Source: Haloplasmatales bacterium 4B (lineage in GTDB: Bacteria; Bacillota_I; Bacilli_A; Haloplasmatales; Haloplasmataceae). From it: a DNA stretch of 64,000 nucleotides. Under the pieces are notes generated by a model that was not told the origin of the DNA, made no database searches, and saw only the letters and a list, made by a program, of their open reading frames with translations. Each line of letters begins with the position of its first letter. Position 1 is the stretch's first letter. Position numbers and translations under genes: made by a program. Shown piece by piece: positions 9,800-17,780 of the stretch. The stretch spans positions 21,812 to 85,811 of the forward strand of contig NSKI01000008.1 in NCBI GenBank assembly GCA_003586005.1, written 5' to 3'.

Positions 9800-10150
9800 C
9801 TATTTATTTGTCCAAAAACGAAACACTTTTTTTGATAATTTTTCTACATCGCCTTCTAATGCATATATTGCTCCTAAAACAAAATCAGAAATTCTTTTAC
9901 AAGTATCAATATCAACATCTTCCATATCAACTGTTACGATATTACCGATTTCAATTTGTTCAACAACTTCACAAGCATCACCAAAAGTTTTTGGATAAAG
10001 GGTGATTTCCTTTGGTGTTACTGCTGTTCCTATTTTTACATCACTATCGATAAAATCCTCAGTCTCTTCAAATTCTTCATATGTTAATATATCATCAACA
10101 TCCTCTTCAAAACCTAAAAATTTCTTAAAGATTTTTTTAAAACCAGCCAT
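9800..10150 (-). CDS. sepF: Cell division protein SepF
   Basis: A 116-residue cytosolic protein that binds FtsZ and tethers it to the membrane in Gram-positive bacteria. The N-terminal amphipathic helix (GFKKIFKKFLGF) fits the membrane-binding segment. Residues 45-116 form the SepF fold with IVTVDMEDVD, KRISDFVLGAIYALEGDV and the C-terminal KVFRFW. The ATG has a GGAGGAA site. It is slightly short of B. subtilis SepF because the acidic linker is reduced. Confidence 0.95.
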   Translation of the reverse strand: MAGFKKIFKKFLGFEEDVDDILTYEEFEETEDFIDSDVKIGTAVTPKEITLYPKTFGDACEVVEQIEIGNIVTVDMEDVDIDTCKRISDFVLGAIYALEGDVEKLSKKVFRFWTNK

Positions 10151-10163
10151 AAAATTCCTCCAA

Positions 10164-10832
10164 TTACTTAAATAACCTTGACCCTATTCTAACTAATGTT
10201 GCACCTTCTATAATTGCTTCTTTAAAGTCATTACTCATTCCCATTGATAAATAACTGCATGGGGCATAATCGAGATTTATTGAAATAATTTCTTCTTGAA
10301 TCATTTTTAATCTTCTAAAATTTCCTTTAATAGACTCAAAATCTTGGGTATTTTCAGCCATAGTCATAAGACCAATAATGCGGATTGATTTATAGTTTTT
10401 TAAAGAATTAATAAATGGAATAACTTCACTTTCGCTTAGTCCATGTTTGCTACTTTCACCAGAACAATTAACTTCAACAAAACAATCAAGTGGATTCTCG
10501 CGATACTTCTCAATTTCTCTAGCTAAAGATTCTCTATCTAAAGAATGTAGATAGTCAATTTTATTAATTATTTTTTTTACTTTATTTGTTTGTAAACTAC
10601 CAATAAAGTGCCAAACGATTGATTCATCCTTCAACTGCTCATACTTTTGCAAAAAAGAATCAACACGATTTTCGCCGAGATTATTAATGCCGCAACTAAT
10701 TATCTCTCTCATTTCGTTAACTCCAACATATTTCGTTGCAGCACAAATAATTATATCCTTTTTAATATTGTTTTCAAGTTTAAGCTTTTCAATTTCAGTT
10801 CGTAAATTTTCGACATTTTCTTTAATATTCAT
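10164..10832 (-). CDS. ylmE: Pyridoxal phosphate homeostasis protein YlmE (YggS family)
   Basis: A 222-residue PLP-binding protein with the fold of alanine racemase domain 1 but no known catalytic reaction; the family maintains PLP pools. The PLP lysine lies in IICAATKYV (Lys33), and further family motifs are GENRVDSF, WHFIGSLQTNK, VNCSGESSKHG and the end block LSMGMSNDF...VRIGSRLF. The start ATG 10832 has a GAGG site. It is followed after 13 bases by sepF. Confidence 0.95.
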   Translation of the reverse strand: MNIKENVENLRTEIEKLKLENNIKKDIIICAATKYVGVNEMREIISCGINNLGENRVDSFLQKYEQLKDESIVWHFIGSLQTNKVKKIINKIDYLHSLDRESLAREIEKYRENPLDCFVEVNCSGESSKHGLSESEVIPFINSLKNYKSIRIIGLMTMAENTQDFESIKGNFRRLKMIQEEIISINLDYAPCSYLSMGMSNDFKEAIIEGATLVRIGSRLFK

Positions 10833-10891
10833 GGAAACCTCGTAAGATATATTTTTCTATATTATAACATAAAATCCATATTTTACTAATA

Positions 10892-11137
10892 CTATCTCAA
10901 ATTTTTAACAGGATAATTTACAATTATAACATTTTCTCCAATTTTAACTATTTGGTCCCATGGTATTCGAATACATTCACGTTTACTAAAAAAATTACCT
11001 AGTCCCAAACGTGCTTGAATAAATATCGCAAATATTTGACCACTATTTGGTTCTATCTCTAAATCAACTATAAAACCAATAATAACCCCATCAACAACAT
11101 TAATAACTTCTTTTAACTCCATTTCACTTAATAACAT
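10892..11137 (-). CDS. ylmC: PRC-barrel sporulation protein YlmC/YmxH
   Basis: An 81-residue PRC-barrel domain protein with the family pattern SEMELKEVINVVDGVIIGFI, DLEIEPNSGQI and the end ECIRIPWDQIVKIGENVIIV. Homologues are restricted largely to endospore formers. The ATG has AGGAGGTG. It lies between sigG and ylmE; ylmD, which follows ylmC in B. subtilis, is absent here. Confidence 0.88.
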   Translation of the reverse strand: MLLSEMELKEVINVVDGVIIGFIVDLEIEPNSGQIFAIFIQARLGLGNFFSKRECIRIPWDQIVKIGENVIIVNYPVKNLR

Positions 11138-11246
11138 ATCTTACACCTCCTATTAACTATTAATATTATATGCAAAAACTGGTAATAAAAAACGAGCAAT
11201 AAGTAAATAAGGCCAACAACTTAATGCTCGATATTATTAATATAAT

Positions 11247-12023
11247 TTAATCTAGGTAATCATGCATCTGCTTTAAAGCATTTTTTTCTAAACGTGATAC
11301 TTGAGCTTGGGAAATTCCAATTTCCTCAGCTATCTCCATTTGTGTCTTACCCATAAAGTATCTTTCGTATATTATTCGCTTTTCCCGCTTTTCCAACATT
11401 TTTAAACCTGTTTCAATCATTAAGTTTTTACTCCATGTTTCAAAGTCATCAGCTTCATCTTGAATCTGGTCAATTAAATGAATAGTATCCCCGCCGTCAC
11501 TGTATATAGGAGTATAAATGGATATTGGATCTTGTATTGCTTCAAGGGATATAATTACATCTATTGGGTCAACTCCGAGAATTTCAGCCACCTCTTCTTC
11601 CGACGGCTCTTTATGATGTTCAAGTGTATAACTATCTCTTACTTGTAATACTTTATATGCAATATCTTTTAATGATCTTGATACTCTAATTGAACTATTA
11701 TCTCTTAAATATCTTCTAATTTCACCAATTATCATCGGAACAGCGTATGTAGAAAACTTTACTTCATGATTAAGATCAAAATTATCAATGGCCTTTATTA
11801 ATCCTAAACAACCAACTTGGAAAAGATCATCCATATTTTCTCCTCGTTGATTAAATCTTTTTAGAACACTTAATACTAATCTTAAGTTGCCAAAAATCAA
11901 TTTATCACGCGCGGCTTTATTTCCAGCTTGGTATTTTTTAAACAATTCCACCATTTCACCATTTTTTAAGACTTTAATTTTACTTGTATCCAAGCCGTTT
12001 ATGTCTACCTTATACTTGCTCAT
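11247..12023 (-). CDS. sigG: RNA polymerase sporulation sigma factor SigG
   Basis: Late forespore sigma factor, 258 residues. It aligns by eye over its whole length with sigma-G: VDINGLDTSK at the N-terminus, the region 2 core GNLRLVLSVLKRF, DDLFQVGCLGLIKAIDNFDL and KFSTYAVPMIIGEIRRYLRD. Region 4 carries GKTQMEIAEEIGISQAQVSR. The ATG follows AAGGAGG, and a hairpin spans this ribosome site. The gene follows sigE by 77 bases, as in Bacillus and Clostridium. Presence of sigG with sigE and spoIIGA argues that the organism sporulates, or recently did. Confidence 0.97.
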   Translation of the reverse strand: MSKYKVDINGLDTSKIKVLKNGEMVELFKKYQAGNKAARDKLIFGNLRLVLSVLKRFNQRGENMDDLFQVGCLGLIKAIDNFDLNHEVKFSTYAVPMIIGEIRRYLRDNSSIRVSRSLKDIAYKVLQVRDSYTLEHHKEPSEEEVAEILGVDPIDVIISLEAIQDPISIYTPIYSDGGDTIHLIDQIQDEADDFETWSKNLMIETGLKMLEKREKRIIYERYFMGKTQMEIAEEIGISQAQVSRLEKNALKQMHDYLD

Positions 12024-12026
12024 ATC

Positions 12027-12059
12027 AAAAGCCTCCTTCTCACATAAAGTTTGGCTTTT
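12027..12059 (-). promoter_or_regulatory. Hairpin occluding the sigG ribosome site
   Basis: On the minus strand AAAAGCC (12053-12059) pairs with GGCTTTT (12027-12033), and the last two G of the AAGGAGG site fall in the stem. A transcript read through from sigE would contain both arms, while one started inside the gap could lack the upstream arm. Translational damping is inference. Confidence 0.45.
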
Positions 12060-12100
12060 TTTTACGAGATGTATGCATAATGTTGGATAAAATTAGAACA

Positions 12101-12799
12101 TTAATTAATACCTTTTTTGATTTGTTGTTTCATTTTGTCGATAATTTTCTTTTCTAATCGAGAAATGTATGACTGTGATATTCCCATCATTTCAGCTACT
12201 TCTTTCTGGGTTAATTCCTCTTGCCCGAATAATCCGAACCTTAAAACTATAATATCTTTTTCACGTTTATTTAATTTATTAACTGCTTGATATAATATTT
12301 GTTTTTCTTCGTTACTTTCCAAATCTTTCATAATAATGTTACTTTCTGTTCCTAAGATATCAGAAAGTAGTAATTCATTACCATCCCAATCAACGTTAAG
12401 CGGTTCATCAAAAGAGACTTCCGTGCGCATTCTTCCATTTTTTCTTAAAAACATTAAGATTTCATTTTCAATACACCTAGAAGCATAAGTTGCTAATTTA
12501 ATATTTTTGTCTTTTTTATAGGTCATTACGCTTTTGATTAAGCCTATTGAACCAATGCTTATTAAATCTTCTATATAAACGCCAGAATTTTCAAATTTTT
12601 TCGCTATATATACTACTAAACGAAGATTATGCTCAATTAATTTATCTCTTGCGATCATATCTCCATTATAAAAGGAATCAATATAAAACATCTCCTTTTC
12701 AGATGTTAATGGTTCTGGTAAAACCTCACTACTATTAACAAAAAAGACAAAACATTCCTTGAAAAACCTCTCAATTAGCTTCAAAAATTTTTTTAGCAC
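12101..12799 (-). CDS. sigE: RNA polymerase sporulation sigma factor SigE (pro-protein)
   Basis: Early mother-cell sigma factor. I start it at GTG 12799, 8 bases after GGGAGG; an upstream in-frame GTG at 12808 overlaps the ribosome site. The protein is 232 residues. The N-terminal 22 or so residues ([20 protein letters not shown]) form the hydrophobic pro-sequence removed by SpoIIGA, followed by [10 protein letters not shown], close to the processing region of Bacillus pro-SigE. Core motifs include [56 protein letters not shown] and [13 protein letters not shown]. It is directly preceded by spoIIGA. Confidence 0.97.
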   Translation of the reverse strand: MLKKFLKLIERFFKECFVFFVNSSEVLPEPLTSEKEMFYIDSFYNGDMIARDKLIEHNLRLVVYIAKKFENSGVYIEDLISIGSIGLIKSVMTYKKDKNIKLATYASRCIENEILMFLRKNGRMRTEVSFDEPLNVDWDGNELLLSDILGTESNIIMKDLESNEEKQILYQAVNKLNKREKDIIVLRFGLFGQEELTQKEVAEMMGISQSYISRLEKKIIDKMKQQIKKGIN

Positions 12800-12816
12800 A
12801 CAATCCACCTCCCATT

Positions 12817-13623
12817 CTAAACAAGAATTTTTGAATTCAAAATTACATTAAATGACTTCCCTTTAATACTTTGAGATAAGGATACATATACTTCCTTTTT
12901 GCATAACTCATTATTTATAATTAACCCAAAAAAATCAGGTTTAAAAGCTAAGATTAAATTTTTACTACTAATGGTGTCTGTACTTATATAAGTAAATTGA
13001 ATATTATTTTTCATTAAAAATTGTTCATTAATATCGTCTTTTAGTAAATTTTTTTCAATAAAAACGACCGGGAGATTATCTCCATAGGTTGTAACAGTAT
13101 TACCAGTGTCAATTAATCCTTTAAGTTTATATTTAGTGTTTAAGAAACTAATGACTACATCCAAACATCTATAATCGATGTTTGCATGATTTTCTTCTAT
13201 TACTTTATAAATATATGTTAATAGTAACGAAAATAGAAATGAAAAAATTAATAAATACCAAGTTGTTAAAATATTTAAATTAACAAACAATATATTACTA
13301 GAAAATCGAAAATCATAACTTATTATTATTCCTGCTGTTACATAATTAAGTAAATAAAATAGACATATATTTTTAAGATATTTTTTTACTGTTTTAAACT
13401 GAAAAGCAATTAATATTATAATAAGGCTATATACAATACGTAAAACAATAAATAAGAACTTAATTTGGATATAAAAAAGAATTAGTCCTGATGCAGCAAA
13501 TATTGCAGCTAGAAATATGCGAAAATACTTAATTCTCTCACCAGATATTAAACCCGTGTAAGTTATTAAACAATAATCTAGCAGAAAATTAGCTAAAATA
13601 ATAAGGTCAAGATAAATAATCAT
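12817..13623 (-). CDS. spoIIGA: Sporulation sigma-E factor-processing peptidase SpoIIGA
   Basis: A membrane aspartic protease that cleaves pro-SigE in the mother cell. The first 140 residues are five or so membrane helices. The soluble C-terminal part has the catalytic motif GLIDTGNTV (Asp172) and the pattern LPVVFIEKN that follows it in the family. At 268 residues it is a little shorter than the B. subtilis protein. The ATG has TAGGGGG. The 65 bases upstream contain AT-rich promoter-like sequence, but I do not see an unambiguous Spo0A box. It is followed by sigE after 17 bases. Confidence 0.93.
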   Translation of the reverse strand: MIIYLDLIILANFLLDYCLITYTGLISGERIKYFRIFLAAIFAASGLILFYIQIKFLFIVLRIVYSLIIILIAFQFKTVKKYLKNICLFYLLNYVTAGIIISYDFRFSSNILFVNLNILTTWYLLIFSFLFSLLLTYIYKVIEENHANIDYRCLDVVISFLNTKYKLKGLIDTGNTVTTYGDNLPVVFIEKNLLKDDINEQFLMKNNIQFTYISTDTISSKNLILAFKPDFFGLIINNELCKKEVYVSLSQSIKGKSFNVILNSKILV

Positions 13624-13689
13624 TTAATCCCCCTAGAGTTGATTATCCATATACTATCATTTTAATTCTGTGAATTTTCAATAAAAATG

Positions 13690-14379
13690 TCAGTTAAAGT
13701 TTTTTTTGTAAGAATTAAAAATTTCCGTTAGTTTTTTAATGTTTATAATAAAAAGTAAAATAAGAAAAAGTAAAAATACAGGAATAAATACATGCGCTTC
13801 AACGTAGATAAGAAAATCAAAAATACCATGCATTACAATAGGTGCAACTAAAGATAATACAAAATAATATTGTGTTTTAATTTTATGAATAGTGAATTTA
13901 GCCATTGAAAGATAATAACCCATAGTTATCGCAAATATTATGTGTCCTGGCACACTTATTACAGCTCGAGGAAATTCTATAGTATAACTTTGAATTTTGA
14001 AAGCTATGTACATTATGTTTTCTGCTGTAGCAAATCCGAGAGCAGTGACAACAGCTAAAATTATACCATCACATTTTTTGTTGAAATATTTACTTTTATA
14101 AGCTAAAGACACGATCACATAACGTTTAAAAAATTCCTCAGTAAATCCTGCAACAATAAGTGCTTTGTATAATTGCGATATATATTGAGGAAAAAAATCG
14201 AAACTCATTAAAATTTTTTCAAAATACACTACCGGAATAGCAACTAAAAATCCATAAACTAGCACCTTTAGCAATAGATAAAATCTTTTTTTAACATCTT
14301 TAATTAAATAATATATTAATATACTTAAAGCAATACCTGGGGTAATTACGATAATAAATAAGTTTAAAAAATTAGTCAT
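13690..14379 (-). CDS. prsW: PrsW-family intramembrane protease
   Basis: A 229-residue multi-pass membrane protein of the PrsW/CAAX-like glutamic protease family. The signature motifs are visible: FTEEFFKR (Glu81, Glu82), GFATAENIMY, VPGHIIFAITMGYYL and MHGIFDFLIY. In B. subtilis PrsW cleaves anti-sigma factor RsiW; no sigW/rsiW pair is in view here, so the substrate is unknown. The gene stands upstream of spoIIGA on the same strand, where ftsA/ftsZ would be in bacilli. Confidence 0.88.
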   Translation of the reverse strand: MTNFLNLFIIVITPGIALSILIYYLIKDVKKRFYLLLKVLVYGFLVAIPVVYFEKILMSFDFFPQYISQLYKALIVAGFTEEFFKRYVIVSLAYKSKYFNKKCDGIILAVVTALGFATAENIMYIAFKIQSYTIEFPRAVISVPGHIIFAITMGYYLSMAKFTIHKIKTQYYFVLSLVAPIVMHGIFDFLIYVEAHVFIPVFLLFLILLFIINIKKLTEIFNSYKKNFN

Positions 14380-14486
14380 CCATATCCTCCTAATGTCATT
14401 AATATTGTTTGTAGGTTAATATAAAATATAAATAATTTTATGATATAAACACATAATAGAATAGAATAATAAAATGGAGGTTTACT

Positions 14487-14912
14487 ATGTTGGATATAAT
14501 ACCAAATCGAAAAAGAAATAGTAGTTTGTTTAATTTAAATAATTTCTTCTCTGAGTTTTTTCCAGATGAAATCTTCTCAAATAATGACAGAATGATGAAA
14601 TTAGATATTAAAGAATATTCAACATCTTATGTCTTTGATGTAGAGTTACCTGGAGTAAAAAAAGAAGCAATTGATTTAAGTATTGCCGATGATATATTAA
14701 CTATTAGTGTTAATATTTCTGAACAAACTAGTGAGGAAGATCCAAAATACATTCGTAAGGAAAGAAAACATGGTTCTTATTCACGTTCATTTTCGATACC
14801 AAATATTGATTCAGAAAATATTAAAGCGAATTATGATAATGGGGTCCTATCAGTGACTCTGCCTAAAGCAACACCTCAAACGCTTCCAAAAAGAAATATT
14901 AGTATTGAATAA
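14487..14912 (+). CDS. Small heat shock protein, Hsp20 family
   Basis: A 141-residue ATP-independent chaperone that holds unfolding proteins. The alpha-crystallin domain spans residues 40-133: DIKEYSTSYVFDVELPGV, DILTISVNISEQT and the end DNGVLSVTLPKA. The N-terminus (MLDIIPNRKR...FNLNNFFSEFF) is typical for bacterial Hsp20. The ATG has a TGGAGG site. No CIRCE or CtsR-like operator is visible upstream. A terminator follows. Confidence 0.92.
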   Translation: MLDIIPNRKRNSSLFNLNNFFSEFFPDEIFSNNDRMMKLDIKEYSTSYVFDVELPGVKKEAIDLSIADDILTISVNISEQTSEEDPKYIRKERKHGSYSRSFSIPNIDSENIKANYDNGVLSVTLPKATPQTLPKRNISIE

Positions 14913-14917
14913 AAATT

Positions 14918-14953
14918 AGTTCCCTATTACTAAAAACAATAGGGAACTTTTTA
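14918..14953 (+). terminator. Terminator after hsp20
   Basis: An 11-bp perfect stem, AGTTCCCTATT with AATAGGGAACT, followed by TTTTT. Confidence 0.85.
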
Positions 14954-15020
14954 CTAGACAAATATAAATAACTGCTTTAAGATAAAATGTAGAGTATAGA
15001 ATAAGTGAGAGGTGAGTAAA

Positions 15021-16184
15021 ATGGAAAATTTTATTTATGATAATCAAACAAAAATTATTTTTGGGAAAGATACTGAATTAAAAATTGGTCAATTAATTAA
15101 ACCAATTGGTAAAAAGATTCTAGTTCATTATGGTGGAGGAAGCATCAAAAAAAGTGGATTATATGAAAGAATCATCAAATCTTTAGAAAAGGAAAAACTA
15201 GAAATATTTGAATTAGGTGGTGTTAAACCTAATCCGAGGCTATCACTAGTCAAAGATGGAATCAATCTTTGCAGAAAAGAAAGTATTGATTTTATATTAG
15301 CAGTCGGTGGTGGAAGTGTAATTGATTCAGCAAAAGCTATTGGTATAGGGGCTAAATATGATGGTGATGTTTGGGATTTTTTTGAAGGAAAGACGCAAAT
15401 AACTGGCACTATTCCTCTTGGAGTAATTTTAACAATTCCAGCTGCAGGTAGTGAATCAAGTACTGGGACTGTTGTGACTAAGGAAGATGGATGGTATAAA
15501 AGAAGCGCAGGTAGTCTTCTTATTAGACCAAAGTTTGCAGTTATGAATCCAGAACTAACTTACACTCTTCCAAATTATCAAACAGCTTGTGGTGCAACTG
15601 ACATGATATCTCACGTTTTAGAACGTTATTTTACAAACGTTCCGAATGTCGAATTTACTGATGAATTATGCGAAGGAACAATCCGGACCATAATTAAGCA
15701 TAGTAAAATTTTGATGAAAGAACCAAAAAACTACGCGTCTCGTGCAGAAATAATGTGGGCTGGGTCAATCGCACACAATGGACTATTAGGTACAGGAAGA
15801 ATCGAAGATTGGGCAAGTCATAGTATCGAACACGAACTAAGCGCAGTATATGATATTGCACATGGTGCAGGACTTGCAATAATCTTCCCCAATTGGATGA
15901 AATATGTATATAAACATGATATAAATCGTTTCGTGCGATTCGCAAATAAAGTTTTTAATGTTGAAATTGATTTTAAAAATCTAGAAAGAACAGCAAAAGA
16001 AGGAATAAAGAAATTAAAACTCTATTTTAATGAAATCGGTCTACCTACCTCATTAAGCGAAGCAAAAATTGATGGTAAACAGTTAGAAGCAATGTCCAAA
16101 AAAGCTACGGAAAAAGGAACAGTAGGTAATTTTGTAAAACTTCATGAAGAAGATGTATTAAATATTTATAAATTATCACTATAA
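15021..16184 (+). CDS. Iron-containing alcohol dehydrogenase (butanol dehydrogenase type)
   Basis: Reduces aldehydes to alcohols, or the reverse, with NAD(P)H in the cytosol. I start it at ATG 15021 (MENFIYDNQTKIIFGK), which has AGAGGTG six bases upstream; a GTG at 15012 lies in that site. The 387-residue protein has the nucleotide motif VGGGSVIDSAKAIG and the metal ligands of the family in GATDMISHVLERYF (Asp, His), SHSIEHELSAVYDIAHGAGL (two His). It resembles YugJ/YugK and clostridial BdhA. It is a single-gene unit closed by a terminator, with a fermentative or detoxifying role likely. Confidence 0.92.
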   Translation: MENFIYDNQTKIIFGKDTELKIGQLIKPIGKKILVHYGGGSIKKSGLYERIIKSLEKEKLEIFELGGVKPNPRLSLVKDGINLCRKESIDFILAVGGGSVIDSAKAIGIGAKYDGDVWDFFEGKTQITGTIPLGVILTIPAAGSESSTGTVVTKEDGWYKRSAGSLLIRPKFAVMNPELTYTLPNYQTACGATDMISHVLERYFTNVPNVEFTDELCEGTIRTIIKHSKILMKEPKNYASRAEIMWAGSIAHNGLLGTGRIEDWASHSIEHELSAVYDIAHGAGLAIIFPNWMKYVYKHDINRFVRFANKVFNVEIDFKNLERTAKEGIKKLKLYFNEIGLPTSLSEAKIDGKQLEAMSKKATEKGTVGNFVKLHEEDVLNIYKLSL

Positions 16185-16190
16185 ATATTT

Positions 16191-16228
16191 AAAGAATTAA
16201 TAAATTCAAATTTATTAATTCTTTTTTA
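16191..16228 (+). terminator. Terminator after the alcohol dehydrogenase
   Basis: AAAGAATTAATAAA pairs with TTTATTAATTCTTT and is followed by T residues. Confidence 0.75.
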
Positions 16229-16292
16229 TTTTTTTACAAATATATATTATATATAAAAGAAATTTGTTATAATTATCAAAGAAGTGTTATAT

Positions 16293-16367
16293 TTGAAACA
16301 AATGATATTTTTAGTTATTATTTTTTGTTTTTATAACCTAAGGAATAAGAAGAAAAGGAGAGTTTAA
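16293..16367 (+). CDS. Possible 24-residue membrane peptide ahead of the GNAT gene
   Basis: A TTG-initiated frame (or ATG at 16302) encodes a hydrophobic stretch MIFLVIIFCFY followed by the basic tail NLRNKKKRRV. Its stop codon overlaps the region between the GGAG site and start of the next gene, suggesting translational coupling. The ribosome site is weak. A TGn-extended TATAAT-like sequence lies near 16270. It may be a real small protein or chance. Confidence 0.3.
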   Translation: MKQMIFLVIIFCFYNLRNKKKRRV

Positions 16368-16368
16368 T

Positions 16369-16905
16369 ATGCAGGGGTTTATTAAAGAAATAATCTTAAA
16401 GAATAAATACAAATTAATCCTAAAAACACCAACTACAAACGACGCTTTAGGCATGGTAGAATACCTTAATATTATCGGTGGAGAAAGTGATAACTTGTTG
16501 TTTGGGAAAGGAGAATTTCACCTAACAGTTGAACAAGAAAAAGAATATATAGATAATTTAGGAAATAATAAATACATGATTTTAGGTATTATAAATAATA
16601 ACATTGTCAGTATAGCACAAATTAGTAGATCTTCTAGAAAAAGAATTGCTCACAATAGTGAAATTGCCTTGTCAGTAAAAAAAGCATATTGGCATATTGG
16701 TGTTGGTAGTGCAATGTTAGCAGAACTTATAAGTTTTGCAAAAGATCAAGAAATCATGAATATAAGTCTTGGTGTAAAGAAAAGTAATGTAAACGCGATT
16801 AGATTATATGAAAAATTTGACTTCAAGAAGATTGGCGAACATCGAAATTTCTTTAACGCAAATGGTGTTTTTGATGATATAATCCTTATGGATTTAAATT
16901 TATAA
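16369..16905 (+). CDS. GNAT-family N-acetyltransferase
   Basis: A 178-residue acetyl-CoA-dependent acetyltransferase. The GNAT core is visible: the beta4 region EIALSVKKAYWHIGVGSAM carries the acyl-CoA loop pattern, followed by SLGVKKSNVNAIRLYEKFDF, typical of the RimI/YjcK-like group, and ends with IILMDLNL. The substrate cannot be told from sequence. The ATG has AAAGGAGAG. It shares a bidirectional terminator with the convergent MazG-like gene. Confidence 0.88.
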   Translation: MQGFIKEIILKNKYKLILKTPTTNDALGMVEYLNIIGGESDNLLFGKGEFHLTVEQEKEYIDNLGNNKYMILGIINNNIVSIAQISRSSRKRIAHNSEIALSVKKAYWHIGVGSAMLAELISFAKDQEIMNISLGVKKSNVNAIRLYEKFDFKKIGEHRNFFNANGVFDDIILMDLNL

Positions 16906-16936
16906 AAACAAGGAAACTAATTGTTTCCTTGTTTTT
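16904..16936. terminator. Bidirectional terminator between GNAT and MazG-like genes
   Basis: A perfect 14-bp stem, AAAAACAAGGAAAC with GTTTCCTTGTTTTT, overlaps the 3' end of the minus-strand gene and has T-runs in both directions. Confidence 0.85.
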
Positions 16937-17231
16937 TTGGATGTTTTACCGCATTTTTTTCCATTTTATTTAATATTATCTCTTCAATATCAAAATGGTT
17001 TTCATCAGCGAATCGAAAACAATAGATTAATACGTCAGCTAATTCATCTTTAATATTTTGAATATTTTTTTCAAAAGCTTCTTCATAATTTTTCCACTGA
17101 AAATTTTCTAATAACTCTGCTGCTTCTAAGCAAATTGATAATGCCATATCTTTACCATTATGATATTTTATCCAATTTCTTTCTTCAGAAAAATCATGAA
17201 TTACTTTCTGAAGTTCTTCTAGTTTATTCAT
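16917..17231 (-). CDS. MazG-like nucleotide pyrophosphohydrolase
   Basis: A 104-residue all-alpha NTP pyrophosphatase. The metal-binding signature is present as EAAELLENFQW and the later DELADVLIY. This short single-domain form resembles RS21-C6/YpjD-type enzymes, which hydrolyse dCTP or other non-canonical nucleotides to the monophosphate. The N-terminal HDFSEERNWIKYHNGKDMA is also typical. The ATG has AAGGAG. It is monocistronic. Confidence 0.88.
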   Translation of the reverse strand: MNKLEELQKVIHDFSEERNWIKYHNGKDMALSICLEAAELLENFQWKNYEEAFEKNIQNIKDELADVLIYCFRFADENHFDIEEIILNKMEKNAVKHPKKQGNN

Positions 17232-17309
17232 TTATTTCTCCTTAAATATTTATTCTATCTATTATTATATAGTAAAAGAAAACGTAAATCCATAATTCAA
17301 CAAAAAAAA

Positions 17310-17328
17310 TTCCGCCAAAAAGGTGGAA
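17310..17328 (-). terminator. Probable terminator after spoVS
   Basis: TTCCACC pairs with GGCGGAA (one mismatch) on the minus strand around a T-rich loop and is followed by eight T residues. Confidence 0.45.
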
Positions 17329-17347
17329 CTTTCTTTCGTGAATATAC

Positions 17348-17608
17348 TTAGCGAGCTTCGACTATTAATTTTATTGCTGTTCGTTCTTCACCGTCAATCA
17401 TGATGTCAGCAAATGCTGGAACACAAATAAGATCTTTACCCGTTGGAGCAACGTACCCACGTGCGATAGCGATAGCTTTTACAGCTTGATTCAGTGCACC
17501 AGCACCTATAGATTGAATTTCAACTACACCACGTTCGCGGAAACAGTTCGCTAAAGCTCCTGCTACAGAGTTTGGATTAGATTTTGATGAAACTTTTAAT
17601 ACATCCAT
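17348..17608 (-). CDS. spoVS: Stage V sporulation protein S
   Basis: An 86-residue Alba-like protein highly conserved among spore formers. MDVLKVSSKSNPNSVAGALA, AGALNQAVKAIAIARGYVAP and FADIMIDGEERTAIKL are essentially the Bacillus sequence. It binds nucleic acid and influences septation and coat assembly in B. subtilis. The ATG has AGGAGG. It follows rny-ymdB, the same order as in Bacillus. Its own promoter must lie in the 170-base gap after ymdB, where a short repeat GCGAATTT occurs twice (near 17734 and 17745). Confidence 0.96.
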   Translation of the reverse strand: MDVLKVSSKSNPNSVAGALANCFRERGVVEIQSIGAGALNQAVKAIAIARGYVAPTGKDLICVPAFADIMIDGEERTAIKLIVEAR

Positions 17609-17780
17609 AGTCTATGACCTCCTATAATTTTTATTACACTGAAAGTATATTCAATGCTATATATTATTATGACATACAAGCAATTTTTCCTTAACTTAGT
17701 AGTATTATCATAATTTAACCATATTATACAGCGAATTTATAGCGAATTTTGTCGAAAATTTTATTATTTTAAAATTATTA

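Noticed and set aside
13624..13689. Spo0A box upstream of spoIIGA
   Set aside because: No clear TGTCGAA-type match; only ordinary AT-rich promoter-like sequence.
14395..14486. CIRCE or CtsR operator upstream of hsp20
   Set aside because: Neither the TTAGCACTC-N9-GAGTGCTAA nor the GGTCAAA repeat pattern is present.
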